Positions 20,637-30,539 of a stretch of 64,000 nt of DNA are shown one piece after another. The notes beneath the pieces were generated by a model. It ran no database searches, was not told the DNA's origin, and saw only the letters and a program-made list of their open reading frames with translations. Location: the NCBI GenBank assembly GCA_019309565.1, contig JAFDFZ010000004.1:1-64000 (forward strand), read 5' to 3'. A program made the translations under genes and the position numbers. This DNA is from Deltaproteobacteria bacterium (lineage in GTDB: Bacteria; Desulfobacterota; Desulfobacteria; Desulfobacterales; SURF-15). Each line of letters opens with the position of its first letter. The stretch's first letter is position 1.

Positions 20637-22241
20637 ATGAAAAAACTCGGCTATGTTTTTCTGGCAGTGGTTCTTTTATCAACAACGGCGGGTATTACTA
20701 TGGCGGCGCGCTCCGGGGGAACCCTTAATTTCATGGCGCCTTACGGCGGTGACTTGTTTGGTCTTGATCCCCATAAATCAACCCGTGTCCAGGACTTTCT
20801 GGTTTCCATGAACATTCACCGAAGCCTTTATAAGTGGAACCCAACCAGGAATGAGCCTGTCTTGGATCTGGCGGAAAGCGCCAAGGTATCCGATGACGGC
20901 CTGGTTTACACTTACAGGCTAAGACCGAGTATCAAGTTTCACAACGGGCGTAAAATGACGGTCGATGATATCATCTGGTCTTACAACCGGATTGCTTCGA
21001 TGAAACCTGCCTCCCCCAATGTCCAATACATCAGGCCGATCGAGGGCGTTGAGGCCGTGGAGAAAGGCAGGGCAAAAACCATCGCTGGTTTGAAAAAAAT
21101 TGACGATTTAACCCTCGAGGTAACCCTGGAAAACCCCGTTGACATCAAGCATTTCCTACGCTATCCGGGAACGGCTATCCTGCCTAAAGAAGAAATTGAA
21201 AGGCTGGGAGACAAATTCACAACCAATCCCGTTGGCTGTGGACCCTTCAGGTTCGTCAAATGGGTGAGAGGTTCTGAGGTAGTCATTGATAAGTTTAAAG
21301 ATTTTTACCTTGATGGGCGCCCCTATTTAGACAAGGTTGTCTACAAAATCATGGGCGAGGCGGCGCCTAGAGATCTTGCTTTTAAGGCAAAAGAACTAGA
21401 CGCTACGATCGTTGGTGCGGTAAACTATCCTGAGTACAAAGCCAACCCGATCATTTCCAAGAACATGATCGAAGTAGTGGAGTTGTTCACGCGTCACATC
21501 GGAATGAATCCCCAGTTCAAGCCTTTCAGCGATAAACGGGTGCGCCAAGCCGTAAACTATGCTATTCCGGCAGACTTGATCATTGAAAAGGTCTTAAAGG
21601 GCAAAGCTTACCCCTGCCAGGGCTGGCTGCCGCCTCCGTTATGGGGTGAAGGGCCCAAGCCGAAAAAATACGAATATAACCCTGAAAAGGCAAAACAACT
21701 GATGAAGGAAGCCGGCTATGAAAAAGGGTTCGTCGTTGAACAGGCCATTGGAACTGCTAACAAGTCCTGGGGGTCAGGTATCTATGAAGCAGCCATGCCC
21801 TATCTGAAAAAAATCGGCATAACTTTGAAAATCCAGCAAATGGAAGGCGCCGCCATGGCCGAGCGTATCCGCAGAGGAGAATATCAGATGTATATTTGGT
21901 CAATCGGGTCAGGTTCCGATCCGCAAGTGGCGCTTGATCGCTGGAAATCGAACAATCCCCAGGCAGCAGGAAACTATTTTCTGTACAACAATCCTGAATT
22001 TGACAGATTATTGGATCTGGCAGCCAAAACCCGCGATAAGAAAAAGAAGATGGAATACATCATGAAGGCAAACACCATCTTCACAGAAGATGCGCCAGTC
22101 TGGTTCTTCAATTACAACAAGGCGGTCATGGCACATCATCCCTGGGTTCACGGCCTGGCACCAGTGGCCATCGAGATGATGTACCAGGACCTGACCAATG
22201 TCTGGATTGATGAAACATCGCCCAGGGCCAATGTGAAGTAA
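20637..22241 (+). CDS. peptide ABC transporter substrate-binding protein (family 5)
   Basis: Signal peptide; SGGTLNFMAPYGGDLFGLDPHKS, FHNGRKMTVDDIIWSYNR; AAGGAGG RBS. Confidence 0.9.
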   Translation: MKKLGYVFLAVVLLSTTAGITMAARSGGTLNFMAPYGGDLFGLDPHKSTRVQDFLVSMNIHRSLYKWNPTRNEPVLDLAESAKVSDDGLVYTYRLRPSIKFHNGRKMTVDDIIWSYNRIASMKPASPNVQYIRPIEGVEAVEKGRAKTIAGLKKIDDLTLEVTLENPVDIKHFLRYPGTAILPKEEIERLGDKFTTNPVGCGPFRFVKWVRGSEVVIDKFKDFYLDGRPYLDKVVYKIMGEAAPRDLAFKAKELDATIVGAVNYPEYKANPIISKNMIEVVELFTRHIGMNPQFKPFSDKRVRQAVNYAIPADLIIEKVLKGKAYPCQGWLPPPLWGEGPKPKKYEYNPEKAKQLMKEAGYEKGFVVEQAIGTANKSWGSGIYEAAMPYLKKIGITLKIQQMEGAAMAERIRRGEYQMYIWSIGSGSDPQVALDRWKSNNPQAAGNYFLYNNPEFDRLLDLAAKTRDKKKKMEYIMKANTIFTEDAPVWFFNYNKAVMAHHPWVHGLAPVAIEMMYQDLTNVWIDETSPRANVK

Positions 22242-22261
22242 TGAGGCCTATGTTTTGGACA

Positions 22262-22306
22262 AGGTGCTCGGTCATCCATATTGTGCCTTAATATGACCGA
22301 GCACCT
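22262..22306 (+). terminator. intra-operon hairpin after substrate-binding protein gene
   Basis: AGGTGCTCGGTCAT ... ATGACCGAGCACCT, perfect 14-bp stem. Confidence 0.6.
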
Positions 22307-22454
22307 GATATCTGTTGTAATTATTGGCGACAATAGATAAAGGCTTTGAAACGGGAGCAAATTTGCCTTAAAAAACCGAGTATGTTTGTATGGCATAAAG
22401 ATCCATTTTTTTATACTCAAATAACAATTTGTGCTCGCGAATCATACCTTTTAG

Positions 22455-23399
22455 GTGTCTTCGATGCTTGCTTACGCCCTTCGCAGGTTGCTTCAATTTA
22501 TTCCGACCATCCTGGTCATCACTCTGATTATTTTCTTGCTGCTTAACGTTTTGCCCGGAAATGCCGCATTGATGGCAGCTGGCCAGCAAGACCGTAACAT
22601 CGACTACCATTACATTGAGATGATGAAAAAGGACTGGGGGCTGGACAAGCCGGTCTGGATGCGTTACATCATCTACATCAAGGATCTGTCAACAGGGAAT
22701 TTAGGGCTGTCTTTCTTGAGGCGAGAACCGGTCAGCCAATTGATTCTGGCCCGAATGTGGCCCACCTTGAAGCTTGCTATCGTGGCGATGATTATCGCTG
22801 TTGGCTTTGGTATTCCCCTGGGTTTCTATTCTGCTTTGCGCCAGGGCCGCTGGCTTGACACTCTTACCATGATGGGAGCGATCTCGGGTGTATCAATGCC
22901 CCAGTTCTGGCTAGGACTGTTATTGATGTTCTTTCTTTCGGTTAAGCTCCATCTCCTGCCGCCCCAGGGTTACGGGGATGGACGTCTTGCAAATATCATC
23001 ATGCCGGGCTTTACCCTGGGGGTGGGGTACATGGCGCTTTTGGCTCGAACCACCCGTGCAGCGGTGGTCGAAATACTAACCACTGACTATATTCGAACAG
23101 CCAGGGCTAAAGGGTTGTCTGACTTTCTGGTCAACTCCAAACACGTCTGGCGCAACACTCTGGTTTTAATCCTGACAACGGCGGGGCTTCAGTTCGGGGC
23201 GTTGATGGGCCAGACCGTTATTGTAGAAAAGCTTTTTTCATGGCCAGGCCTTGGTTCGCTTCTTGTTGATTCGATTTTTCAACGGGATATTCCGGTCACC
23301 CAGGGTTGTATCTTAGCTATTATCATGGTTTTTTTGCTTGTAAACCTGATTGTAGATTTATTATACGGTTTCATCGACCCGAGAATTTCATATAAATAA
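22455..23399 (+). CDS. peptide ABC transporter permease (DppB-like)
   Basis: N-terminal LRRLLQFIPTILVITLIIFLLLNVLPG; EAA-like loop TARAKGLSD; VEKLFSWPGLGSLLVDSI. Confidence 0.92.
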   Translation: MSSMLAYALRRLLQFIPTILVITLIIFLLLNVLPGNAALMAAGQQDRNIDYHYIEMMKKDWGLDKPVWMRYIIYIKDLSTGNLGLSFLRREPVSQLILARMWPTLKLAIVAMIIAVGFGIPLGFYSALRQGRWLDTLTMMGAISGVSMPQFWLGLLLMFFLSVKLHLLPPQGYGDGRLANIIMPGFTLGVGYMALLARTTRAAVVEILTTDYIRTARAKGLSDFLVNSKHVWRNTLVLILTTAGLQFGALMGQTVIVEKLFSWPGLGSLLVDSIFQRDIPVTQGCILAIIMVFLLVNLIVDLLYGFIDPRISYK

Positions 23400-24239
23400 A
23401 TGACCACCACGGTTAAAAAACTAATGACCAGGACCAACCTGCTTGTAGGCGGGCTGATTACTGGAATTATAGTTGCCATAGCAATCCTTGCACCACTACT
23501 TGCACCCTATCATCCCATAGATGACGCCGACTTGATGGTCTCTGACGAGCCGCCGAGCGAAAAATTCTGGTTCGGAACCGATAATCAAGGACGTGACATT
23601 CTATCCAGAGTTATCTTCGGAGCACGGATCTCCCTTTCTGTAGGACTGATCAGCCAGGGGTTCAATACGTTGATAGGAATCATTTTAGGGATGACCGCAG
23701 GTTTTTTCGGCAAATGGTGGGACGATATCGTGATGGGTTTAACCAACATCATGCTCTCCATCCCTTCTCTTATTTTTGCGCTTGCCATCATGGCCCTTCT
23801 GGGGCCCGGCTTGCTGAATGTTTTTTTGGCTCTGGGTTTCACCAACTGGTCTTATACGTGTCGTATAACTCGCTCCCAAGTGTTGTCCGCACGCTCCTTG
23901 GACTATGTCACAGCGGCTCGAGCTTTGGGATACGGCCGAATCAGGATCATGTTTACACAGATTCTGCCCAATATTGTCGGCCCGATTCTGGTTATTGCCA
24001 CTTTGGGTGTGGCTTATGCTATCTTGCTTGAGGCCTCTTTATCCTTCTTGGGCTTGGGCGTTCAGCCACCGACGCCATCCTGGGGGGGCATGCTATCCAC
24101 CGCTCGGGAGCAGCTTTTCACCGCCCCGTGGATTTCGATCTTTCCCGGTCTGGCTATTTTCATCACAGTGCTTGGATTGAATCTGTTGGGTGATGGACTG
24201 CGAGACATATTGGACCCCCACATTACCAAGGAACGATAG
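23400..24239 (+). CDS. peptide ABC transporter permease (DppC-like)
   Basis: FWFGTDNQGRDILSRVIFGARISL, TAARALGYG, LEASLSFLGLGVQPPTPSWG. Confidence 0.93.
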   Translation: MTTTVKKLMTRTNLLVGGLITGIIVAIAILAPLLAPYHPIDDADLMVSDEPPSEKFWFGTDNQGRDILSRVIFGARISLSVGLISQGFNTLIGIILGMTAGFFGKWWDDIVMGLTNIMLSIPSLIFALAIMALLGPGLLNVFLALGFTNWSYTCRITRSQVLSARSLDYVTAARALGYGRIRIMFTQILPNIVGPILVIATLGVAYAILLEASLSFLGLGVQPPTPSWGGMLSTAREQLFTAPWISIFPGLAIFITVLGLNLLGDGLRDILDPHITKER

Positions 24240-24257
24240 GACTTATAGGAGAAATCA

Positions 24258-25838
24258 ATGGATCTGGCGATCTTCTCAGCCCGTGTTTTCACCGGAAACC
24301 CCAAACGACCCTGGGCTGAAGCCATTGGAATAAAAAAACATCGAATTGCTGCAGTTGGCAGCAACGAAACCATAAAGCCCCTCTGCAACACCAAGACCAT
24401 GACCCTTGAACTACCGGGCAGACTGATAACTCCAGGGATAGTAGATGCCCATCTGCATTTTATAAGCCTTGGCATGGCGCTTAAATGGGTGGATTTACGA
24501 AACCTTAAATCTTTGTCGGCCTGCAGGGAGAAAATAAAGGCATCTGTTGCTTCTCATCGACCAGGACAATGGATTATCGGCCGTGGCTGGAATCACCACA
24601 AATGGGATGACACAACGGAACCCAGCATGAAAGATCTTGATGATATCACGCCAAACAACCCGGCAATGATGATTCGTGCATGTGGTCATTCGGTGTGGGT
24701 CAACTCTGAAGCTTTGAGACGCGCAGGCATCACCAGCACTACACCCGATCCGCCCGGAGGAAAAATAGAACGAGATCCAGTTTCGGGTAAACCTACCGGC
24801 TTGCTCCGAGAGGCCCGTAAGCTTATCGAAAACCATATACCGGCACCAACCCTTGAAGAACGAATGGAATTTGCACTCATCGCTCAAAAAGAGGCTCTTC
24901 GATATGGGATTACTGGCGTTCATTCCTGTGAAACCTTACAACAATGGGATGCTTTAAGTGATCTGGACTCTGAGGGGAAATTGAAAATCAGGATACATCA
25001 CCTTACGCCGCCTGAAGACCTTAACGAGGCAGCATCGCAGGGGCTACTGTCAAATTCAGAAAGCAAGCGACTATGGCTGGGACATGTAAAACTGTTTGCA
25101 GATGGATCTTTAGGCGCCGGCACCGCCCTGCTGCACGAACCATACACGGACGCACCGACCGAACGCGGAATCGCCTGCATGAGCAAAGAAGAAATGATAG
25201 AAAAAATCAAACAGGCATATCAACATGACAGAGACGTGGCGATTCACGCCATTGGAGATCTGGGAGTAACAAATGCAATAGAGGCCATCTGCACGGCTCG
25301 AAATCATAGCACAACCGCCCGAAGAGACCGCATAGAACATGTGCAGCTTTTTCGCCCACAGGATCTTGAAAAGTTTCGAAAGCTAGATGTCGTCGCTTCC
25401 GTGCAGCCTGTGTTTCTTTCAACAGATTGGCAGCCAGCACTAAAGCGATGGGGAGCTGAAAGGTGCCGATATGGGTATGCCTGGAAATCAATCTTAAAGG
25501 CGGGTGTGCGCCAACAATTCGGTTCCGATGCGCCGGTTGAACCAATTAATCCATTACTGGGCCTTCAGGCTGCCGTAACCCGCAAAACACCGGACGGGCA
25601 ACCAGAAGATGGCTGGTATCCTGAAGAGAAACTCAACCTGCATCAGGCCATCGAGGGATTTACGGTAATACCGGCATGGACAGCCAGAAAAGAAACTCTT
25701 TCAGGCACGATTGAACGCGGAAAATGGGCGGATCTTACCGTTTTTGATCGGGATCTCTTCAAGACCCCAGCGCAGGCATGGCATACGGTTGATATCGAAA
25801 TGACGATCGTTGATGGAGAAGTGGTGTACCAGAAGTAA
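24258..25838 (+). CDS. amidohydrolase family protein (YtcJ-like)
   Basis: PGIVDAHLHF, VAIHAIGDLGV, RIEHVQLFRPQDL, FGSDAPVEPINPLLGLQAAVTR. Confidence 0.9.
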   Translation: MDLAIFSARVFTGNPKRPWAEAIGIKKHRIAAVGSNETIKPLCNTKTMTLELPGRLITPGIVDAHLHFISLGMALKWVDLRNLKSLSACREKIKASVASHRPGQWIIGRGWNHHKWDDTTEPSMKDLDDITPNNPAMMIRACGHSVWVNSEALRRAGITSTTPDPPGGKIERDPVSGKPTGLLREARKLIENHIPAPTLEERMEFALIAQKEALRYGITGVHSCETLQQWDALSDLDSEGKLKIRIHHLTPPEDLNEAASQGLLSNSESKRLWLGHVKLFADGSLGAGTALLHEPYTDAPTERGIACMSKEEMIEKIKQAYQHDRDVAIHAIGDLGVTNAIEAICTARNHSTTARRDRIEHVQLFRPQDLEKFRKLDVVASVQPVFLSTDWQPALKRWGAERCRYGYAWKSILKAGVRQQFGSDAPVEPINPLLGLQAAVTRKTPDGQPEDGWYPEEKLNLHQAIEGFTVIPAWTARKETLSGTIERGKWADLTVFDRDLFKTPAQAWHTVDIEMTIVDGEVVYQK

Positions 25839-25955
25839 TCAATTTGCTTCATTGAAGATTATCGTTTAAACGGGCATCGGTTTTATATTACTTCCGTTAT
25901 AACCCGGCATGCGGAACGATGAGCCTTTTTATCCGGATAAAAAGGCCCTGTCCTT

Positions 25956-26492
25956 TCAAGCAGTGGTTCCCTTTGCTGCAAATATATCCAACAACCCTTG
26001 GTCCATTATAAGCTCAACGGCCATTCTGACTGCCTTGCCGACCACATCCGGGCATTTTTCGTCGTGAGCGCCTGCATCATGAAATTTCTTGAACTCATCG
26101 GGATCTCTCAGATAATACGGCCTTCCGAATATCCGGCACTGTATGTCACGACATACAATGGTACCAAATTCAGCAACGAATTTGTCCAAAAGCTTTTTCG
26201 ATACATCAAAGCACTTAAACCGAATTCGTTCAGGGTCGCTGAAATTGGACCGTTCGCGGCCAACGAGATGACTCAATACCATCACCCCTCCTGAAAATGC
26301 TCCACAGGGTCCGATTCCACTGAGTCCGATGCCCCCAGCAAACCCTGTGGCGGATTTAAATACGCTGTCCTCTTTAATTCCGATTGTATCTTGAATGGCA
26401 GCAATGACACACTGAGAGCACCCTCTGAAAGTTCTCTCATACTCAAACCCAAGCCTGTAAGCCTCTTGTAATAGTTTATCTCGATCCTCCAT
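25956..26492 (-). CDS. C_GCAxxG_C_C family putative redox protein
   Basis: CSQCVIAAIQD, GIGPCGAFSGGVMVLS. Start at 26492 preferred because the ORF extension to 26534 lies in a repeat element. Confidence 0.75.
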   Translation of the reverse strand: MEDRDKLLQEAYRLGFEYERTFRGCSQCVIAAIQDTIGIKEDSVFKSATGFAGGIGLSGIGPCGAFSGGVMVLSHLVGRERSNFSDPERIRFKCFDVSKKLLDKFVAEFGTIVCRDIQCRIFGRPYYLRDPDEFKKFHDAGAHDEKCPDVVGKAVRMAVELIMDQGLLDIFAAKGTTA

Positions 26493-26510
26493 GATCTCTC
26501 CCTGTTTGAG

Positions 26511-26607
26511 CCCCGTTGTTGTAAAACCACTCAAAGGAGGCAGTTGTTAGATACTTATAAATAATGCATGCTGGCCATTTTGCTATATGATTTATACAAC
26601 TACGGGA
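26511..26607 (+). repeat. MITE-like repeat copy A
   Basis: CCCCGTTGTTGTAAAACCACTCAAAGG...GTTAGATACTTATAAATA...TGATTTATACAACTACGGG; aligns along its whole length with 53293-53389. Confidence 0.8.
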
Positions 26608-26618
26608 TGAGTTCAAAA

Positions 26619-27368
26619 CTAGTCCATCAGCAATCCTCCGTTAATGTCCAGAATTTCCCCGGTTATATGCTTTGCTGCATCTGAAACAAGGAAAAGAGCA
26701 GCCTCTGCGATGTCGTCCACATCCGCAATGCGTCTTAAGGGAGCCTGTTCAACAAGAATTTTCATTGACTCCTCTGAAAAGCCCTTCACCATATCGGTGT
26801 TCACAGGACCCGGAGCAATGGCATTTACTCTAACCCCAAAGGGCGCCATTGCTCTGGCAAATACCTTGGTAAGGCAGATGACCCCTGCCTTTGAAGCCGA
26901 GTAATGCGCTCCTGCCGCGATACCTCCTATCTTTCCGGCAATGGAAGCCAAATTCAATATATTCCCGCTGCCTTGCTTCTTCATAACAGACATGACCGCC
27001 TGACAGCAAAAAAAGACCCCCGTCAGGTTCACCGATAACACCCTGTTCCATTCTTCCAGGGTGATATCCTCAATTTTGTTAAGCGGGCATATCCCTGCAT
27101 TGTTAACAAGAATATCAATTCGCTCAAACTGCCGAACCGTGGTATTGACAAGGTTATGAATATGATCAATTTGGGAAATATCAGCAGGTATACAGGCTGT
27201 TTTACCACCGAAATCCGTTTCTATTTCACGGGCCGTGGCTTGCGCCTGGCTCTCGTCTGCATCGCTTATAACAACAGCAGCCCCGCCGGAGGCCAGCAGT
27301 TGAGCGATTCTTTTTCCTATGCCTCGAGCACTTCCAGTGATGATACTGACTCTACCGTTCAATGTCAT
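26619..27368 (-). CDS. SDR family oxidoreductase (FabG-like)
   Basis: TGSARGIGKRIA, NNAGI, YSASKAG. Confidence 0.92.
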   Translation of the reverse strand: MTLNGRVSIITGSARGIGKRIAQLLASGGAAVVISDADESQAQATAREIETDFGGKTACIPADISQIDHIHNLVNTTVRQFERIDILVNNAGICPLNKIEDITLEEWNRVLSVNLTGVFFCCQAVMSVMKKQGSGNILNLASIAGKIGGIAAGAHYSASKAGVICLTKVFARAMAPFGVRVNAIAPGPVNTDMVKGFSEESMKILVEQAPLRRIADVDDIAEAALFLVSDAAKHITGEILDINGGLLMD

Positions 27369-27401
27369 GATACTGCTTCCTTTTGTTGATGTAATAGAGC
27401 T

Positions 27402-29078
27402 TTATTCAAATTTATGCCTTATGATCGCTCCCTTGTCCGCAGATTCGGCCAGCCTCGCGTAGAGTGCCAGATATCCCTTTTTAAACTTTGGTTCTGGTCT
27501 GTTCCATTTCGAAAGCCTATCTTTGATCTCTTGTTCTGAAACCTCAAGGTGTAACCTGCGCTTGGGGATATCTATGGTAATAACATCCCCATCGTTTACA
27601 ACGGCCAGCGGCCCGCCTTCTGCTGCTTCGGGAGAAATATGCCCTACAAAGCAACCGTTGTTGGTTCCGGAAAACCGGCCATCTGTAATCAATGCGGTTT
27701 TAAGAGCCAGTCCCCTGCCGTAAATCATTTTCATGGCCCTGAACATCTCCCGCATACCCGGTCCTCCCTTCGGACCTTCATATCTTATGACAACCACCTG
27801 ACCCTCGCGAACCCTGCCGTTTGAAACCGCTTCATTGGCCGACTCCTCGGAATCAAAGCAAATTGCGTTGCCGGTAAAGGTTTGCATATCCGGTGAAATG
27901 GCAGCAGGCTTAGTGATGGCCGTATTTGGAGCTAAATTTCCCCTAAGAACGGCAAGCCCGCCTTCTTTGCTCCAGGGTTCTTCCATGGTTCTAATGATCC
28001 GGGAGTTTACGTTTTGAGCGCGCGATACATTTTCTGCAACTGTTTTGCCCGATACAGTTAGGGCATCCCCATTTAAAAGGGGTAATATCTCTTTCATAAC
28101 TGCCGGGATGCCGCCTGCAAAATGGAAATCAGGAACATTAGGGGCAGCAGCAGGGTTCATTTTGGCTATATAAGGTGTGGATCTGCAAAGCTCCTCGAAC
28201 AGATCCATGGAAATCTCACAATCCGCTTCGTACGCAATGGCGGGTAAATGCAGCGCCACATTGGTTGAACCACCGATTGCCGTACTCACCCGGATGGCAT
28301 TTTCTATGGATTTTCTGTTAAGGATCTTCTTGGAAGTAATACCTTCATGGAGCATTTCAACTATCCTGCGACCGGAAACCTGGGCGATTCGCAAACGCTC
28401 AGCGTGTGTTGCCGGAATGGTGGCGCTGCCGGGAAACATCAGTCCCAGTGCTTCGGCAACGCAGCACATGGTATTTGCCGTGCCCAAAAAAGAGCATGAA
28501 CCACAAGTGGGACCCGCGCAATCCTCCAGCTTTCGATGTGTTTGTTCGTCAATGCTTCCTGCCTTCAGCATGCCGAGTCCCTCGGCCAGGGAGGTGACAT
28601 CAGAAGAGCGGTTGTCGAATTCACATCCCCCTTCCATGGGTCCCCCCACAATCATTATGGACGCAAGATCCAGTCGGGCCGCAGCCATTAACATGCCAGG
28701 CACAATCTTATCACAGGACCCCAACAGAACGACCGCATCCAGGCGATGTGCATGAATCATCAGCTCTATATCATTGGCGATAAGATCGCGTGTGGGGAGA
28801 ATGTAGTGCATTCCGTCATGACCCTCTGCAATGCCGTCGCAGGCAGCAATAACCCCGAATTCCACTGGAGTCCCCCCTGCCTGATAAATCCCCTGTTTCA
28901 CATATTCTGAAACCAGCTGTAGATTATAATGCCCTGGAACGATTCGATTCCAGGAATTTGCAATACCGATCAAGGGTCTGTCAAGGTCATAATCACTGTA
29001 TCCCATGGACTTGTACAGGGAGCGGACCATGCCCCAATCCGGACGTTTCAAAATGTCTCGACTTCGCCATTTCATCAC
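27402..29078 (-). CDS. ilvD: dihydroxy-acid dehydratase (IlvD/Edd family)
   Basis: LLGSCDKIVPGMLMAA, CAGPTCGSCSFLGTANTM, DGRFSGTNNGCFVGHISPEAAEGG. Confidence 0.88.
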   Translation of the reverse strand: MMKWRSRDILKRPDWGMVRSLYKSMGYSDYDLDRPLIGIANSWNRIVPGHYNLQLVSEYVKQGIYQAGGTPVEFGVIAACDGIAEGHDGMHYILPTRDLIANDIELMIHAHRLDAVVLLGSCDKIVPGMLMAAARLDLASIMIVGGPMEGGCEFDNRSSDVTSLAEGLGMLKAGSIDEQTHRKLEDCAGPTCGSCSFLGTANTMCCVAEALGLMFPGSATIPATHAERLRIAQVSGRRIVEMLHEGITSKKILNRKSIENAIRVSTAIGGSTNVALHLPAIAYEADCEISMDLFEELCRSTPYIAKMNPAAAPNVPDFHFAGGIPAVMKEILPLLNGDALTVSGKTVAENVSRAQNVNSRIIRTMEEPWSKEGGLAVLRGNLAPNTAITKPAAISPDMQTFTGNAICFDSEESANEAVSNGRVREGQVVVIRYEGPKGGPGMREMFRAMKMIYGRGLALKTALITDGRFSGTNNGCFVGHISPEAAEGGPLAVVNDGDVITIDIPKRRLHLEVSEQEIKDRLSKWNRPEPKFKKGYLALYARLAESADKGAIIRHKFE

Positions 29079-29346
29079 AGATTCTCCTTTACCCCTTCAA
29101 ACACTTCCCCCGGTAAATCGAAAGCGGAGTTTAAGGTTGATACATACATAACAGCTGCCTTTAATGTCAATATTATATAACGCAATGATCCCGGCAATTC
29201 TCCAGCTATCCTATCATGGCCGTTGACCCGAAAGCAGCCCCTGATTATCATTAAACTAGGCGCTGAGAAACACCACATCGACAATTTGCTGTCGTTATTG
29301 AATTACATGTTTACTGAATTGTTATTTCAACTGCCCTTAAAGGGGC

Positions 29347-29378
29347 CACTTTTTCCGAGTAAACTCTCGGAAAAAGTG
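29347..29378. terminator. hairpin (terminator or 5' regulatory) upstream of the cytidylate kinase-like gene
   Basis: CACTTTTTCCGAG-taaact-CTCGGAAAAAGTG, perfect 13-bp stem. Confidence 0.55.
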
Positions 29379-29443
29379 TTGTTCATAACAATGCCAGCTT
29401 ATGATAAAACGTTCAGGAAAATGAAAAGACAGGAGGAAGAATC

Positions 29444-30259
29444 ATGCCATTAATTACAATATCAAGCAGCGCAGGAAGTGGCGGAAAGATCATTGGGCAG
29501 CGTGTGGCTGAATTTTTGAATATTGATCTATACGATGACGACAGGCTCCAGCAGGCAGCCATCGCTATGGGGATTCCAGAACATGATTTAAAGAGCCTCG
29601 ATGAAAAGGCACCGGGGTTTTTTGATCGAATACTTACCAGAAAACCCGAATTGTACCTGGACCTGATGGAAGCAGTCATCTATGATGTGGCTCGCAAAGG
29701 CTCAGGCGTCATCCTGGGCCACGGCAGCCAAATTCTATTAAGGGATTTTGGATGTGCTCTTCATGTTTTCATACATGCTACAGAAACCTCTCGGGTTAAA
29801 CGCATAATGGAACAAAAAGGCTTGAGCAAGGAAGCCGCCGAAAAACTCATCCGCAAAAGCGATCATCAACAAAAGGGATTTTTTCGGTTTGCGTTCCAAA
29901 TGCAGTGGAACGACCCCTCCCTGTACGATTTGATAATAAATACGGAAAAAATAAGCACCGATTCGGCGGTAAAACTGATTGTCGATACCGCATCTTCAGA
30001 GGCTATTGAAACCTGCAGCCTTTCTGCGGCGGACACAATGGAAAGATTATCACAGAAGAAAAAGATTGAAGCCGCTCTGGTGGAAAACGACATCAACCTT
30101 TTCCTGCTTCATGTGGAAGTGCCCGAAAAGGGAGTGGCCGAGATAACCGGAGCGGTTTACTCGGAGGAGGAAAAACAGCGGATTGCCGAAATCGTCAAAA
30201 AGGCCGCCAATGTTTCAGAGGTTCGAAGTGAAGTGGTTGTTTCGCCGGTTTCGTATTAG
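29444..30259 (+). CDS. cytidylate kinase-like protein with C-terminal BON-like domain
   Basis: ISSSAGSGGKIIGQRVAEFL P-loop region; C-terminal AALVENDINLFLLHVEVPEKGVAEITGAVYSEEEKQRIAEIVKKAANVSEVRSEV. Confidence 0.75.
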   Translation: MPLITISSSAGSGGKIIGQRVAEFLNIDLYDDDRLQQAAIAMGIPEHDLKSLDEKAPGFFDRILTRKPELYLDLMEAVIYDVARKGSGVILGHGSQILLRDFGCALHVFIHATETSRVKRIMEQKGLSKEAAEKLIRKSDHQQKGFFRFAFQMQWNDPSLYDLIINTEKISTDSAVKLIVDTASSEAIETCSLSAADTMERLSQKKKIEAALVENDINLFLLHVEVPEKGVAEITGAVYSEEEKQRIAEIVKKAANVSEVRSEVVVSPVSY

Positions 30260-30539
30260 TTCGAGCCCTGGATAACAGAGCAATTCTTGATGGAATCCAG
30301 CCTGTAAGCCCCTATGGTCGTATTCACAACATGCTTTAAAATGCGGTTATTCATCAAATTACAAACCGTTTTGCATTCATCGAGGATTGCTGATTGGAGC
30401 GTTGTGCTGTTTTTTCTTGACAGAAAACGTGCTATTCGTTACGGAACCTTCGATACAATCCTGGCGATACAATCCCGGTCGCGGGAGATTTTTGAAATGG
30501 ATCTGTGTTAAATTTGCAGCAAGTCATAAGAGAGGAGGA

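Noticed and set aside
26493-26534. N-terminal extension MSGFTTTGLKQGEI of the C_GCAxxG protein
   Set aside because: Partly encoded by the MITE-like repeat; an RBS-preceded ATG at 26492 is a better start.
30387-30539. 51-aa N-terminal extension of the AOR ORF
   Set aside because: Sequence before the RBS-linked start at 30540 is not AOR-like (MLIGALCCFFLTENVLFVTEPSIQSW); upstream start judged artefactual.
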